NCBI RefSeq assembly: GCF_009789235.1
Contig: NZ_WSTB01000001.1
Coordinates: 310,001-374,000 of the forward strand
Origin: Flavobacterium hydrocarbonoxydans
GTDB lineage: Bacteria; Bacteroidota; Bacteroidia; Flavobacteriales; Flavobacteriaceae
Direction: 5' to 3'
Length of the DNA: 64,000 nucleotides
Part shown: positions 33,164 through 42,670 of the stretch, in pieces
Layout: each line of letters begins with the position of its first letter
How positions within the stretch are numbered: the first letter of the stretch is position 1
Position numbers and translations under genes: made by a program
Notes under the pieces: model-generated
Seen by the model: only the letters and a program-made list of their open reading frames with translations
Told to the model about the DNA's origin: nothing
The model's database searches: none

Positions 33164-33904
33164 ATGTATAAAACTATTATTATTGAAGATGAACAGCGCA
33201 TAAGAGAGGCGTTGTCTATCATGCTTGAAATGACTGCTCCCGATACGATACAGATTGTAGCTTATGCCCAAAGTGTCGAAGAAGCCGTAAAACTAATCGA
33301 CCGCCTGAAACCTGATTTGGTTTTTATGGACATCATGCTCAAAGACGGAACCGGTTTCGATGTCCTGCAGCAAATTACTTTTAATTCGTTTCACCTCATT
33401 TTTACAACAGCTTATGAACAGCATGCCATTAATGCTTTTAAATACAGTGCTATTGATTATCTTTTAAAACCCATAGATACGGAAGAACTTAAAACGGCTA
33501 TCGAACGTATTGCTGTTTTACAGCAAAGGGTTTTAGAAAAAAAACAGCTTAATGAACTCCAGACCAACCTTAACAAAACACCTGACCGGATTATTTTACC
33601 CACACAGGAAGCAATGTATGTTGTGAGGCTGGATCAAATCATCAGATGTGAAACTTCCGGTTCGTACACGACTTTCTTTCTTATTGATGGCAGAAAAATC
33701 ATGGTTTCAAAACCGTTAAAAAATTATGAAGATTTGCTCGAACCGCCGGCATTTTTCAGAATCCATCAGTCTCATTTGATAAACGTGAATTGTGTTGTGA
33801 GTTATTCCCGCGAAGGTATGGTACAGATGACTGATAAATCGTTTGTACCTATTTCAAGAGGAAAAAAAGAATCTTTTTTTAAGCTCATGAAATACGAAAT
33901 GTAG
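33164..33904 (+). CDS. LytTR-family response regulator
   Basis: 246 aa. Receiver domain (1-120) with acidic pair in IIIEDEQ, phospho-acceptor Asp in DLVFMDIML and Lys in DYLLKPID; LytTR DNA-binding domain from about 140 (IILPTQEAMYVVRLDQIIRC, then FFRIHQSHLINVN). Partner of the kinase immediately upstream. Targets unknown. Confidence 0.92.
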   Translation: MYKTIIIEDEQRIREALSIMLEMTAPDTIQIVAYAQSVEEAVKLIDRLKPDLVFMDIMLKDGTGFDVLQQITFNSFHLIFTTAYEQHAINAFKYSAIDYLLKPIDTEELKTAIERIAVLQQRVLEKKQLNELQTNLNKTPDRIILPTQEAMYVVRLDQIIRCETSGSYTTFFLIDGRKIMVSKPLKNYEDLLEPPAFFRIHQSHLINVNCVVSYSREGMVQMTDKSFVPISRGKKESFFKLMKYEM

Positions 33905-34023
33905 TTCTGATACGCATTATCGGCTTAAAGTAACAAAATACCAACCAGAAATGACAGCTGACAAAGTATGGGTTTCGTCTTATAAACGTAATGTCTAGTT
34001 TTGACCAATAAATATAATTAACG

Positions 34024-34353
34024 ATGAACAAAAAAAACCTATCTATCTTAAGCTACATCACTATTATTGGTTGGATTGTAGCCTTCGTAAAAAGCAAAGA
34101 TTTAAACCCAAAAAGCGATTTGGTAACCTACCATTTGAAACAAGGCCTGGGAATCTTTTTAGTTTCTTTTGCAGTAAATATCATTCTGTCTATTATAGTA
34201 ATGACAGTGACTTCACTTTATTTCCTGAATTACATTGGTTACGCCATTTTTATCTTATGGATTTTTGGCATCATAAATGCCGTTAACCAACAGAAGAAAC
34301 CAATTCCCATAATTGGAAAAATGTTTGAAAATCAATTTGGTTTTATAAACTAA
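34024..34353 (+). CDS. DUF4870-type small membrane protein
   Basis: 109 aa with three hydrophobic segments and the family features LSYITIIGWIVAF and YHLKQGLGIFLVSF. Function unknown in the family. Confidence 0.75.
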   Translation: MNKKNLSILSYITIIGWIVAFVKSKDLNPKSDLVTYHLKQGLGIFLVSFAVNIILSIIVMTVTSLYFLNYIGYAIFILWIFGIINAVNQQKKPIPIIGKMFENQFGFIN

Positions 34354-34495
34354 TTTCAACTCCCTTTTATTGACGTTTTTTTTTTTTGAAGTAGAAAAAG
34401 ATTCTCTACAATCTTAGTTTCAGGACTAGGAAATTGGGAATCTTTCTATTTTAGAAAAGGTTAAAAAATCTTCATAAGAAGCCGAATGTTTGAAA

Positions 34496-34612
34496 TGAGC
34501 CCCGATAGAAATGGAAATCCTTTTGTGCCGGGGTTCGGTGCAAAAGATTGCTTCGCCAGTTCACTGGCGCTCGGGTGCAGCGTATAGCGGGAAAAGCTCC
34601 TTAAAAAATCTT
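34496..34612 (+). ncRNA. Flavo-1-like structured repeat, copy 1
   Basis: GAGCCCCGATAGAAATGGAA then CCTTTTGTGCCGGGG, a variable loop, and GCAGCGTATAGCGGGAAAAG. The 5' and 3' ends (GAGC...GCTC) and the inner CTTTTGTGCC/GGTGCAAAAG can pair. This layout is a dispersed Flavobacterium element that I associate with the Flavo-1 RNA motif; the name is from memory. A degenerate copy is at 61890. Confidence 0.5.
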
Positions 34613-34623
34613 TCCCTGATGTT

Positions 34624-35403
34624 TTACTTGGAACTTATGATAGAATTCTCCTTAAGCTCCAGAACTTCCCTCTTGACTTCCAGAATCAATTCCCTGAGAC
34701 TCTCAGTTTCGGAGAGTTCCTGCTTTTTATCACTTCTGCCGATATTGCATTTATATTCCCATATCTCAATGATGTCCGATAGTTTGACTTCATAGTTGGG
34801 GTAAAAGGAGTTATCAGAGGCCAGAACAAGTGAATTTTGCTTGTTTTTGTTCAGGCGTTTGTACACCATACCCTCATTTTTGGTAATCAGGATATAGGTC
34901 TTTCCGTCCTGCACCTCCCCTAACCGTTCTACATATCTGCCGATAATGATACTGCCGCTTTCATGAGGAGGCATAGAATCCCCTTCTACGGGAAATCCCC
35001 TGTGTTTACCAGGCCCCAAAAAAGGAAGCGAGATTTGCTGCAGGCTTTCTATATACTCCGGATCTGCGTAACCATTGAGATAACCCGCCTTGACTTTTTG
35101 CGTGACCACCTCAATGAAATTTTCACCTGCAGCATCTACCTGTATAGGAAGTATCAGGCGGTTATTCTCTAGTTCAAGCAAATCCTGCATGTTTATTTTA
35201 CGCACATCAACCGATAAGAGCAAGTCGATGCTGATATGGTAATAATGTGCAATTTTTTTTAAAATATCATACGGCGCCTCCGAGGTGCCGTCCTCGTATT
35301 TGACGTACCTGCCTCTTGTAATTTGCAGATTCTCCGCCAACTTTTCCTGTGATATTTTCTGTTTGACCCGTAAGGCTCTTATATTGTCTGAAAATAAAGA
35401 CAT
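34624..35403 (-). CDS. LexA-like S24 repressor controlling the mutagenesis cassette
   Basis: 259 aa. N-terminal XRE helix-turn-helix (10-65: ISQEKLAENLQITRGRYVKYE), then an S24 peptidase domain with an Ala92-Gly93 cleavage site (DAAGEN), nucleophile Ser143 (EGDSMPP) and Lys182. It is divergent from the Y-family polymerase, with paired TTTGTTACAA operators between them. By analogy with LexA/UmuD-type regulators it should cleave itself after DNA damage and release the operon. Confidence 0.88.
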   Translation of the reverse strand: MSLFSDNIRALRVKQKISQEKLAENLQITRGRYVKYEDGTSEAPYDILKKIAHYYHISIDLLLSVDVRKINMQDLLELENNRLILPIQVDAAGENFIEVVTQKVKAGYLNGYADPEYIESLQQISLPFLGPGKHRGFPVEGDSMPPHESGSIIIGRYVERLGEVQDGKTYILITKNEGMVYKRLNKNKQNSLVLASDNSFYPNYEVKLSDIIEIWEYKCNIGRSDKKQELSETESLRELILEVKREVLELKENSIISSK

Positions 35404-35407
35404 AACA

Positions 35408-35453
35408 TTTTTGTTACAATTTATAACAGCAAATATAGTCTTTTTTGTTACAA
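35408..35453. promoter_or_regulatory. Twin TTTGTTACAA operators and divergent promoter
   Basis: TTTTGTTACAA occurs at about 35409-35419 and 35442-35452, about three helical turns apart, between the repressor and dinB. A consensus TAATTTTG -7 box for dinB follows at 35461-35468. These are the likely S24-repressor sites. Confidence 0.65.
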
Positions 35454-35488
35454 CCTGTGCTAATTTTGTTCTTTACAAAAACAAGATC

Positions 35489-36670
35489 ATGGCAAGGGCA
35501 ATTGTACATATGGATTTGGATACTTTTTTTGTATCCTGCGAAAGACGCACCAACTCTGAATTAGAGGGAATTCCACTTATCATCGGTGGCGGTGATCGCG
35601 GAGTAGTTGCCTCTTGTTCCTATGAGGCCCGACGATTTGGAGTCCGCTCCGCCATGCCTATTCATATGGCCATAAAACTTTGTCCGCAGGCCAAAATCCT
35701 TAAAGGGGACATGGAACTATATTCCCAATTATCCCATGAGGTAACCCAGGTAATTCAGCAAAAGGCCCCTATAATGGAAAAAGCCAGTATCGATGAGTTT
35801 TACCTTGACATAACCGGAATGGACCGTTTTCACGGAAGTTATAAATGGACCAATGAACTGGCTCAGGATGTCATCAAACAAACCGGCCTGCCTATTAGTT
35901 TTGCGCTCTCTATCAATAAAACCGTTTCTAAAATAGCCACCGGGGAAGGTAAACCCAAGGGGAATCTGGAAATTGGTGAGCAGAATGTACGCGCTTTTTT
36001 AAATCCATTATCGATTCAGAAAATACCAATGGTGGGAAGTGTAACCTTCCAGCTTTTATCGAGAATAGGAATTCGTACCATCGAGACCTTATCGGAGATG
36101 CCCCCTGAGGTGCTCGGACAGATGATTGGCAAAAACGGTCTTGAGATCTGGAAAAAAGCCAATGGGATTGACCACACTCCGGTAGAACCTTACACCGAGC
36201 GTAAATCCATTTCTACCGAGCATACTTTTTCCCAGGACACCATCGATATCATCAAATTAAAATCCATACTGATGGGGATGGTAGAAAAACTGGCTTTTCA
36301 GCTTCGCTCGCAGCAGTGGCTGACCTCCACTGTAGTGGTTAAGATACGATACGCCAACTTTGACACCGAGACCAAACAATGCAAAATCGCCTATACCTCA
36401 GCCGATCACATCCTGACAAAGAATGTCACCGAACTCTTCGATAAACTCTACCAGCGCCGTATGCGCTTGCGCCTGATCGGCATACGCTTTAGTGGGCTGG
36501 TGCGTGGAACCTATCAAATTGATCTTTTTGAAGATACTCAGGAAATGCTGTCCCTCTATGCCGCTATGGATAAAATGAAAAGCCGTTATGGCTTTGATGC
36601 CGTCATGCGCTGCGCCGGAGCATCCCTTAAACCTTTTAATAAAAATGAAATTTTAAAACGCAACCTATAA
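35489..36670 (+). CDS. dinB: Y-family DNA polymerase (DinB/ImuB type)
   Basis: About 393 aa from the ATG at 35489 (MARAIVHMDLDTFFVSCE); an open frame runs further 5' but overlaps the promoter and repressor. Catalytic residues Asp (HMDLDTFF) and Asp-Glu (KASIDEFYLD) are intact, so it should be an active translesion polymerase. First gene of a four-gene damage-response cassette. Confidence 0.92.
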   Translation: MARAIVHMDLDTFFVSCERRTNSELEGIPLIIGGGDRGVVASCSYEARRFGVRSAMPIHMAIKLCPQAKILKGDMELYSQLSHEVTQVIQQKAPIMEKASIDEFYLDITGMDRFHGSYKWTNELAQDVIKQTGLPISFALSINKTVSKIATGEGKPKGNLEIGEQNVRAFLNPLSIQKIPMVGSVTFQLLSRIGIRTIETLSEMPPEVLGQMIGKNGLEIWKKANGIDHTPVEPYTERKSISTEHTFSQDTIDIIKLKSILMGMVEKLAFQLRSQQWLTSTVVVKIRYANFDTETKQCKIAYTSADHILTKNVTELFDKLYQRRMRLRLIGIRFSGLVRGTYQIDLFEDTQEMLSLYAAMDKMKSRYGFDAVMRCAGASLKPFNKNEILKRNL

Positions 36671-36673
36671 CCC

Positions 36674-39600
36674 ATGTACCTTAATTGTCATTCTTTTCAT
36701 TCACTGCGTTATGGCACCATTCCCCTTGAGGACCTCATCGGGCAGGCCGTATCATTTGGCGTAAAAGCAATGGCACTGACCGATATCAATACCGTAACAG
36801 GGATCTATGACTTTATAAAAGGCTGTCAACAGGTGGGCATTAAACCTCTAGTGGGTATGGAACTGCGCTCAGAACAGCAGTTACGCTATATTTCTCTGGC
36901 GAAAAATGCGCAAGGCCTTGCAGAGATGAACCGCTTTTTAACAGCGCATAATTTCAGCGGTGAACCCCTGCCTTTGCTGGCGCCTGAATTTGAGTCTGTT
37001 TTTATTATATATCCTTTGGAAAATGCGCCCGAATCGCTGCGTGAGAACGAATTTATCGGTATCGGTCCGGAAGAAGTATTGGGGCTTTTTTCTTTGGAAC
37101 TCAAAAACAGGATCTCTAAAATGGTGGTTTTGCAGCCTGTGACCTTTAGGTCTAAAAGGGAATTTAACCTGCATAAGATTCTGCGTGCCATCGACACCAA
37201 TATGTTGTTGTCAAAATTGACACCGGCTGATTTTTGCAAAACCACAGATAGGATGCAGCCACTGGAATCCCTATTGTCTGCCTACAGCGATTATCCCCAA
37301 ATTATTGCCAATACACAGCTCATAATTGACTCCTGTGACTTTAAGTACGATTTCACAACACCAAAAAATAAAAAATTCTACACCCAGAATGCCAAGGGAG
37401 ACATCGCCTTATTGACCAATTTGGCCCATGAAGGGTTGCTTTGGCGATATGGCAAAAACAATACCGAGGCCAAAGCGCGTGTCCAGAAAGAACTTCGGGT
37501 AATTGACCAGCTGCATTTCAGTGGTTATTTTTTGATTACCTGGGATATCATACGCTACAGCAACTCGCGCGGATTCATGCACATTGGCCGTGGAAGCGGC
37601 GCCAACAGCATCATTGCCTATTGCCTGGGCATAACCGATATCTGCCCGCTGGAACTCGATTTGTATTTTGAGCGTTTTTTGAATCTGAACCGTAAAAGCC
37701 CACCTGATTTTGATATCGACTGGAGCTGGAAAGAACGTGATGTCATCCTGGAATACATCTTCAATCGCTATGGCCGTGACCACGTGGCTTTTTGCGGTAC
37801 CAATGTCGAATTCAAATACCGCTCCATCTTTAGGGAAGTGGGTAAGGTATTTGGCCTTCCCAAAGAAGAACTCGACATGCTGGCCAAAAATCCCATGGCA
37901 CTGCACCAGGGAAATTCCATCGTAAAACTGGTACAGGAATATGGTATGCTACTGGAGAAATATCCCAATCAGCGCAGTATGCACTCCTGTGGCATTCTGA
38001 TCGCTGAAGAGCCCATTACCAACTATACTCCCCTGGAGATGCCTCCCAAAGGATTTCCAATAGTGCTTTTTGATATGCACACTGCTGAGGACATCGGTTT
38101 TGAAAAATTTGACATCCTAAGCCAGCGCGGTATCGGGCATATTGATGAGAGCGTGAAACTCATCGAGAAAAACCAGGGCATCCGGATCAATATACGTGAC
38201 ACTTCCCTTTCTAAGAATGAGATCAGATGTAATGAGGCCCTGGCCATAGGAAAGACAATTGGCTGTTTTTATATTGAAAGCCCAGCCATGCGCGGGCTCT
38301 TGCGCCGCCTGAAGTGTGACAATTATAAAACTCTCGTTGCTGCTTCCTCCATTATACGCCCAGGAGTCGCACAGTCGGGGATGATGAAAGAATACATCTA
38401 TCGCCATAACCATCCTGAGAAGTTCGAATATTTACATCCTGTCTTTGCCCAGGAGTTGGGAGAAACCTATGGTATTATGGTCTATCAGGAAGATGTGATC
38501 AAAATTGCCCTACACTACGGCGGACTCCCCGCTGCAGATGGCGATATCCTGCGCCGTGCCATGTCGGGTAAAGGGCGTTCAAAAGAAGCCCTGCAAAAAG
38601 TTAAAGACAATTTCTTTGCCTGCTGTGCCCAAAAAGGGCATCCGGTTTCCCTTAGTGAGGAAATCTACCGCCAGATTGAATCCTTTGCAGGCTATTCCTT
38701 CTGCAAGGCGCACTCCGCGTCTTATGCCGTGGAGAGCTACCAGAGTCTGTATCTCAAAGTATATTTTCCGGTGGAATTCATGGTGGCCGTAATCAATAAT
38801 CAGGGTGGATTCTACAGAACCGAAGTCTATGTACATGAGGCAAGAATGGCAGGTGGAACCATTCATAATCCCTGTGTCAACAAAAGCGAATATCAAACCA
38901 CACTCTACGGCACCGATATTTACCTGGGCTTTATGCACTTACAAAACCTGGAGTCCAAAATGGCTTATTTTATCGAATCGGACCGGGATAAAAATGGTGA
39001 TTTTCTTTCCTTGGAAGACTTCATCAACCGCATCCCTATGGGAATTGAAGGCATTAAAATCCTTATTTTCATAGGCGCTTTTCGCTTTACTGGCAAAACC
39101 AAAAACCAGCTGCTGGTCATTGCCAGTTTGCTTTTGATTAATTTCAGACCAGAGAACAGAAACCTTATGTTGATCCAGGAACCTGTAAAAGAGTACAAAC
39201 TTCCTATTTTGCAACGCTCGTTGTATGAGGATGCCTTTGATGAGATCGAATTTTTAAGCTTCCCGGTATCGTGCAGCGTTTTTGATCTTTTACAAACCAG
39301 CCATCGCGGTGATGTAATGGCCAGAGAGCTTCCCGGTTTTCATAAAAAGCAGGTACGCATGCTGGGATACCTTATATCCAGAAAACAAGTACCCACCAAA
39401 AAAGGTACCATGTATTTTGGAACCTGGATTGATAATGAGGGCTCTTATTTTGACACAGCCCATTTTCCCGATAGCCTTGCCCAACATCCTTTCCAGGGTG
39501 GCGGATGTTATCTTCTGCTGGGAAACGTAGAGGTCGATTATCATTTTCCAACCATTACCATCACCAAAATGGCAAAGATGCCTTTTATACCAGACCCACG

Positions 39601-39727
39601 TTATATGGATTCCAAAGATCAGTTTAAGACCCAGCAGCAAATCAAAGAAGATGTCAGCAATACGCACAGGGCACCTTATCCACAAGCGCACGAAATTAAT
39701 TTGCCCAGACATCGTATGAAATTTTAA
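36674..39727 (+). CDS. dnaE2: DnaE-type DNA polymerase III alpha subunit (DnaE2/ImuC-like)
   Basis: 1017 aa, the shorter error-prone DnaE2 class. An N-terminal PHP domain (NCHSFHSLRYG, with typical metal His partly altered) is followed by the polymerase core with catalytic Asp in PPDFDIDWSW and GRGSGANSIIAY. It starts 3 bp after dinB. With dinB it forms the two polymerases of a damage-induced mutagenic pathway. Composition is visibly more GC-rich than the flanks. Confidence 0.92.
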   Translation: MYLNCHSFHSLRYGTIPLEDLIGQAVSFGVKAMALTDINTVTGIYDFIKGCQQVGIKPLVGMELRSEQQLRYISLAKNAQGLAEMNRFLTAHNFSGEPLPLLAPEFESVFIIYPLENAPESLRENEFIGIGPEEVLGLFSLELKNRISKMVVLQPVTFRSKREFNLHKILRAIDTNMLLSKLTPADFCKTTDRMQPLESLLSAYSDYPQIIANTQLIIDSCDFKYDFTTPKNKKFYTQNAKGDIALLTNLAHEGLLWRYGKNNTEAKARVQKELRVIDQLHFSGYFLITWDIIRYSNSRGFMHIGRGSGANSIIAYCLGITDICPLELDLYFERFLNLNRKSPPDFDIDWSWKERDVILEYIFNRYGRDHVAFCGTNVEFKYRSIFREVGKVFGLPKEELDMLAKNPMALHQGNSIVKLVQEYGMLLEKYPNQRSMHSCGILIAEEPITNYTPLEMPPKGFPIVLFDMHTAEDIGFEKFDILSQRGIGHIDESVKLIEKNQGIRINIRDTSLSKNEIRCNEALAIGKTIGCFYIESPAMRGLLRRLKCDNYKTLVAASSIIRPGVAQSGMMKEYIYRHNHPEKFEYLHPVFAQELGETYGIMVYQEDVIKIALHYGGLPAADGDILRRAMSGKGRSKEALQKVKDNFFACCAQKGHPVSLSEEIYRQIESFAGYSFCKAHSASYAVESYQSLYLKVYFPVEFMVAVINNQGGFYRTEVYVHEARMAGGTIHNPCVNKSEYQTTLYGTDIYLGFMHLQNLESKMAYFIESDRDKNGDFLSLEDFINRIPMGIEGIKILIFIGAFRFTGKTKNQLLVIASLLLINFRPENRNLMLIQEPVKEYKLPILQRSLYEDAFDEIEFLSFPVSCSVFDLLQTSHRGDVMARELPGFHKKQVRMLGYLISRKQVPTKKGTMYFGTWIDNEGSYFDTAHFPDSLAQHPFQGGGCYLLLGNVEVDYHFPTITITKMAKMPFIPDPRYMDSKDQFKTQQQIKEDVSNTHRAPYPQAHEINLPRHRMKF

Positions 39728-39791
39728 GGCAAAAGAATTTCAGACCACTAAACATAAAATAAGGGGCGAGGTTCCCGTTACAGAGATAAAG

Positions 39792-41195
39792 ATGAAAAAC
39801 ATAGAATATGCTATAGTAGATATCGAAACCACCGGTGGAAACGCCAGTGGGAGCCGTATTACTGAAATCGCTATTATCATTCATGACGGCATCAATATAA
39901 TCGATCGTTTTGAATCGCTTGTAAACCCTCAAAAAGACATACCGCTGCCCATTTTTGCCCTCACTGGTATTAACAATGAAATGGTCGCCGGCTCACCTAT
40001 TTTCGATGCTATATCTGAGAAAGTTTTGCAAATGCTCACAGGGCGTATTTTTGTTGCCCACAACGTCAATTTTGATTATTCCTTTGTTCGCCACCAGCTC
40101 CAAGAGGCCGGATTTAAGTGGACTGCCCCAAAACTCTGTACTGTTCGAGCTGCAAGAAAAATCAGGCCCGGACTGGGATCCTACAACTTGGGAAGACTTT
40201 GCGCTTCACTGGATATCCCACTGGAGAACGCTCACCGCGCCGGGGGTGATGCCCAGGCTACTGCCCTGCTTTTTTCGAGGCTACTTCAGTGGGACCAGGA
40301 TCAGGAAATAGAGAAAATGATCAAAAAAACTTCGCAGGACCAGCGCCTGCCGCCCAATCTTCCTCCTGATGATTTTAATCAATTGCCCGAGAAGCCCGGT
40401 GTCTATTACTTTTATAATGAAGTTAAAAAAGTCATCTATGTAGGAAAGGCAATTAATATAAAAAAACGGGTCGCTTCCCATTTCAGTGGTCATAAAATAA
40501 ATCCCCAGAGGCAGCATTTCCTGCGTGATATCCACGGTATTTCCTTTGAGATTTGCGCCGGTGAACTAATGGCATTGCTTTTGGAATGTAGCGAAATCCA
40601 GAAACTTTGGCCCACATACAACAGAGCCCTAAAACGTTTTGAGCCCAAGTACGGTCTTTATCAGTACCAGGCGCGCAGTGGCTATAAGTATCTGGCCATT
40701 GGAAAACTAAGTAAATACCAGTCGTGCACCGAGTATTTCTACAGCATACAGGATGGAATAAATATATTGCAGAATCTGGCTCAGCAGTTCGAACTTGATT
40801 ACCGCTTCTGCAAGTACGGGACGGTCCAGGAGGCTGGTTTTTTTCATACCAATAACCCTACGGACTTGCCTGATGCTATGGTTCATAACGAGCAAATCGA
40901 AAATGCAATTGCTTTTCTATTGCAGGGCAGACCCAGTTTTGCCATTATAGACAAAGGACGATCCCCTGGCGAGCGCAGTTGCATCTGGGTTGAAAATGGG
41001 CATTTTTATGGTATGGGATATATCACATCAGATCTGAGCATTACCCAGCCATCAGAGATAAAAAATCTGGTAACACGTTATAAAAGCTCGCAGTACATCA
41101 TGCACCTGATACACGCCCACGCCCAGAAATATCCACGTAAAATATTCTTTAGCAATTACTTGACAAAAAAAGAACAAGACTATGACACTATTTAA
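39792..41195 (+). CDS. DEDD exonuclease fused to GIY-YIG nuclease
   Basis: 467 aa. Residues 1-165 are a DnaQ-type 3'-5' exonuclease (VDIETTG, HNVNFDYSF, HRAGGDAQAT); residues about 195-290 are a UvrC/Cho-like GIY-YIG domain (GVYYFYNEVKKVIYVGKA). Such fusions resemble the Cho-DnaQ proteins. It may supply proofreading and/or incision in the same cassette. Its 3' end overlaps the AlkB gene by 14 bp. Confidence 0.88.
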   Translation: MKNIEYAIVDIETTGGNASGSRITEIAIIIHDGINIIDRFESLVNPQKDIPLPIFALTGINNEMVAGSPIFDAISEKVLQMLTGRIFVAHNVNFDYSFVRHQLQEAGFKWTAPKLCTVRAARKIRPGLGSYNLGRLCASLDIPLENAHRAGGDAQATALLFSRLLQWDQDQEIEKMIKKTSQDQRLPPNLPPDDFNQLPEKPGVYYFYNEVKKVIYVGKAINIKKRVASHFSGHKINPQRQHFLRDIHGISFEICAGELMALLLECSEIQKLWPTYNRALKRFEPKYGLYQYQARSGYKYLAIGKLSKYQSCTEYFYSIQDGINILQNLAQQFELDYRFCKYGTVQEAGFFHTNNPTDLPDAMVHNEQIENAIAFLLQGRPSFAIIDKGRSPGERSCIWVENGHFYGMGYITSDLSITQPSEIKNLVTRYKSSQYIMHLIHAHAQKYPRKIFFSNYLTKKEQDYDTI

Positions 41196-41808
41196 CGACA
41201 CCGAATTATTTACCACTGGATTGCAAAGCAAAAAAATATTTGACCTCCCCGATACAGAACTCATTTTGATTGATAATTTCTTTACCAAACAGGAATCGGA
41301 TCATTATTATGAGCTGTTGCTTCAGGAGACCAAATGGAGGGAATATGAAATGAAAATCTTTGATAAAACCGTTACCGCTCCCCGAATGATTGCCTGGTTT
41401 GAGGATAAAGAAAATAGTGGAATTGGAGGCAATCACACCCAGTGGAGCCCTGAATTACTATCTATACGCAAAAGGGTTGAAAATGAGGTAGGTGTTGACT
41501 TCAATGCCGTATTGCTGAATTTATACCGAAACGGCAAAGACGGGGTAGCCTGGCACAGTGACAAGGAACACAACACTGGTCAAAATCCTATTATTGCCTC
41601 GGTTACTTTTGGGGAGACCCGACTCTTCAGGCTTCGTCATAAATTCAACAAAGACATACCACAGGTAGAGATCCCTTTACATCACGGATCCTTTCTTTTA
41701 ATGGCCGGGACAACCAATAGTTTTTGGCAGCATCAGGTACCCAAGACAGCCCGGGAGGTTTTACCCAGAATCAATTTGACCTTCAGAAGGGTTTACCCCA
41801 GAGGGTGA
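41182..41808 (+). CDS. AlkB-like 2OG-Fe(II) dioxygenase
   Basis: 208 aa. Has the Fe ligands His-x-Asp in AWHSDKE and a distal His in FWQHQVPK, with a 2-oxoglutarate-binding Arg in PRINLTFR; ends RRVYPRG. AlkB proteins demethylate N1-methyladenine and N3-methylcytosine. Last gene of the damage cassette, translationally coupled to the exonuclease gene. Confidence 0.9.
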   Translation: MTLFNDTELFTTGLQSKKIFDLPDTELILIDNFFTKQESDHYYELLLQETKWREYEMKIFDKTVTAPRMIAWFEDKENSGIGGNHTQWSPELLSIRKRVENEVGVDFNAVLLNLYRNGKDGVAWHSDKEHNTGQNPIIASVTFGETRLFRLRHKFNKDIPQVEIPLHHGSFLLMAGTTNSFWQHQVPKTAREVLPRINLTFRRVYPRG

Positions 41809-41976
41809 CTTTTGTTTTGTTTTTGGCTAAGAATAAATGAACGTGGTCTATTGGATACCCATTGGCAGAAAATCCTTTCATCAAACGTTAAAATGCTTAC
41901 ACTATGACACTTTGATTGACAGCTCTATCTGTTTTTTTACTATTTTTGCAACCCTTTTTTATAAAATAATACCACA

Positions 41977-42438
41977 ATGACTTATTCAAACAATGATTTA
42001 ATGCGTTTTTTAGATGCGCAGAACAAGCTTTATCTTACTGCTTTCTCAGAGATTAAAAAAGGAAAAAAACTGACCAATTGGATGTGGTTTATTTTTCCGC
42101 AGTTAAGAGGTTTGGGAACCAGTGATCATGCCCATTATTATGGTATTGCAGATCTGAGAGAAGCCAGTGAGTTTTTAAATCATCCCATTTTGGGTAAACA
42201 TCTCCTGGAGATTTCAGAACTGATACTGACTTTTCACAGAAAATCTGCAGAGGGTATTTTGGGAGAACTCGATGCCCGAAAATTATGCTCTTCCATGACG
42301 CTCTTCGCGCAGGTTGAAAATACGAATCCTGTATTTCAGGAAGTATTAAATGTTTTTTTCTCAGGTGAGCAAGACCCATTGACTTTATCCATTATTAATT
42401 CACTTATACAATCCCCTGCTGAACTGAACGTTATTTAG
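41977..42438 (+). CDS. DUF1810 protein
   Basis: 153 aa, family length. Family motif WMWFIFPQLRGLG followed by SDHAHYYGI, FLNHPILG, and DARKLCSSMTLF. Function unknown; recently grouped with NADAR-like folds. A strong terminator follows. Confidence 0.85.
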   Translation: MTYSNNDLMRFLDAQNKLYLTAFSEIKKGKKLTNWMWFIFPQLRGLGTSDHAHYYGIADLREASEFLNHPILGKHLLEISELILTFHRKSAEGILGELDARKLCSSMTLFAQVENTNPVFQEVLNVFFSGEQDPLTLSIINSLIQSPAELNVI

Positions 42439-42472
42439 ATAAATTGCCTCAGTTCAGTATTATTATTTTATT

Positions 42473-42521
42473 AAGACACCATTTTATCTTTGCTGATGTA
42501 GGATAAGTGGTGTCTTTTTTT
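42473..42521 (+). terminator. Terminator after DUF1810
   Basis: AAGACACCATTTTATC pairs with GATAAGTGGTGTCTT across a 17-base region; followed by a run of eight T. Confidence 0.85.
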
Positions 42522-42670
42522 TGAAAGCTCCTCTCAATACATCACTTTTTGTTCTGATTTTTTTTCATGTCTCCACGAATGTTATAAATACTTTGCCAAA
42601 ATCAGATTGTGATCAGTTGATACAGTATCAGCCAACAAAATACATTTACCAGGTAAGTTCTTTTCTTGAG

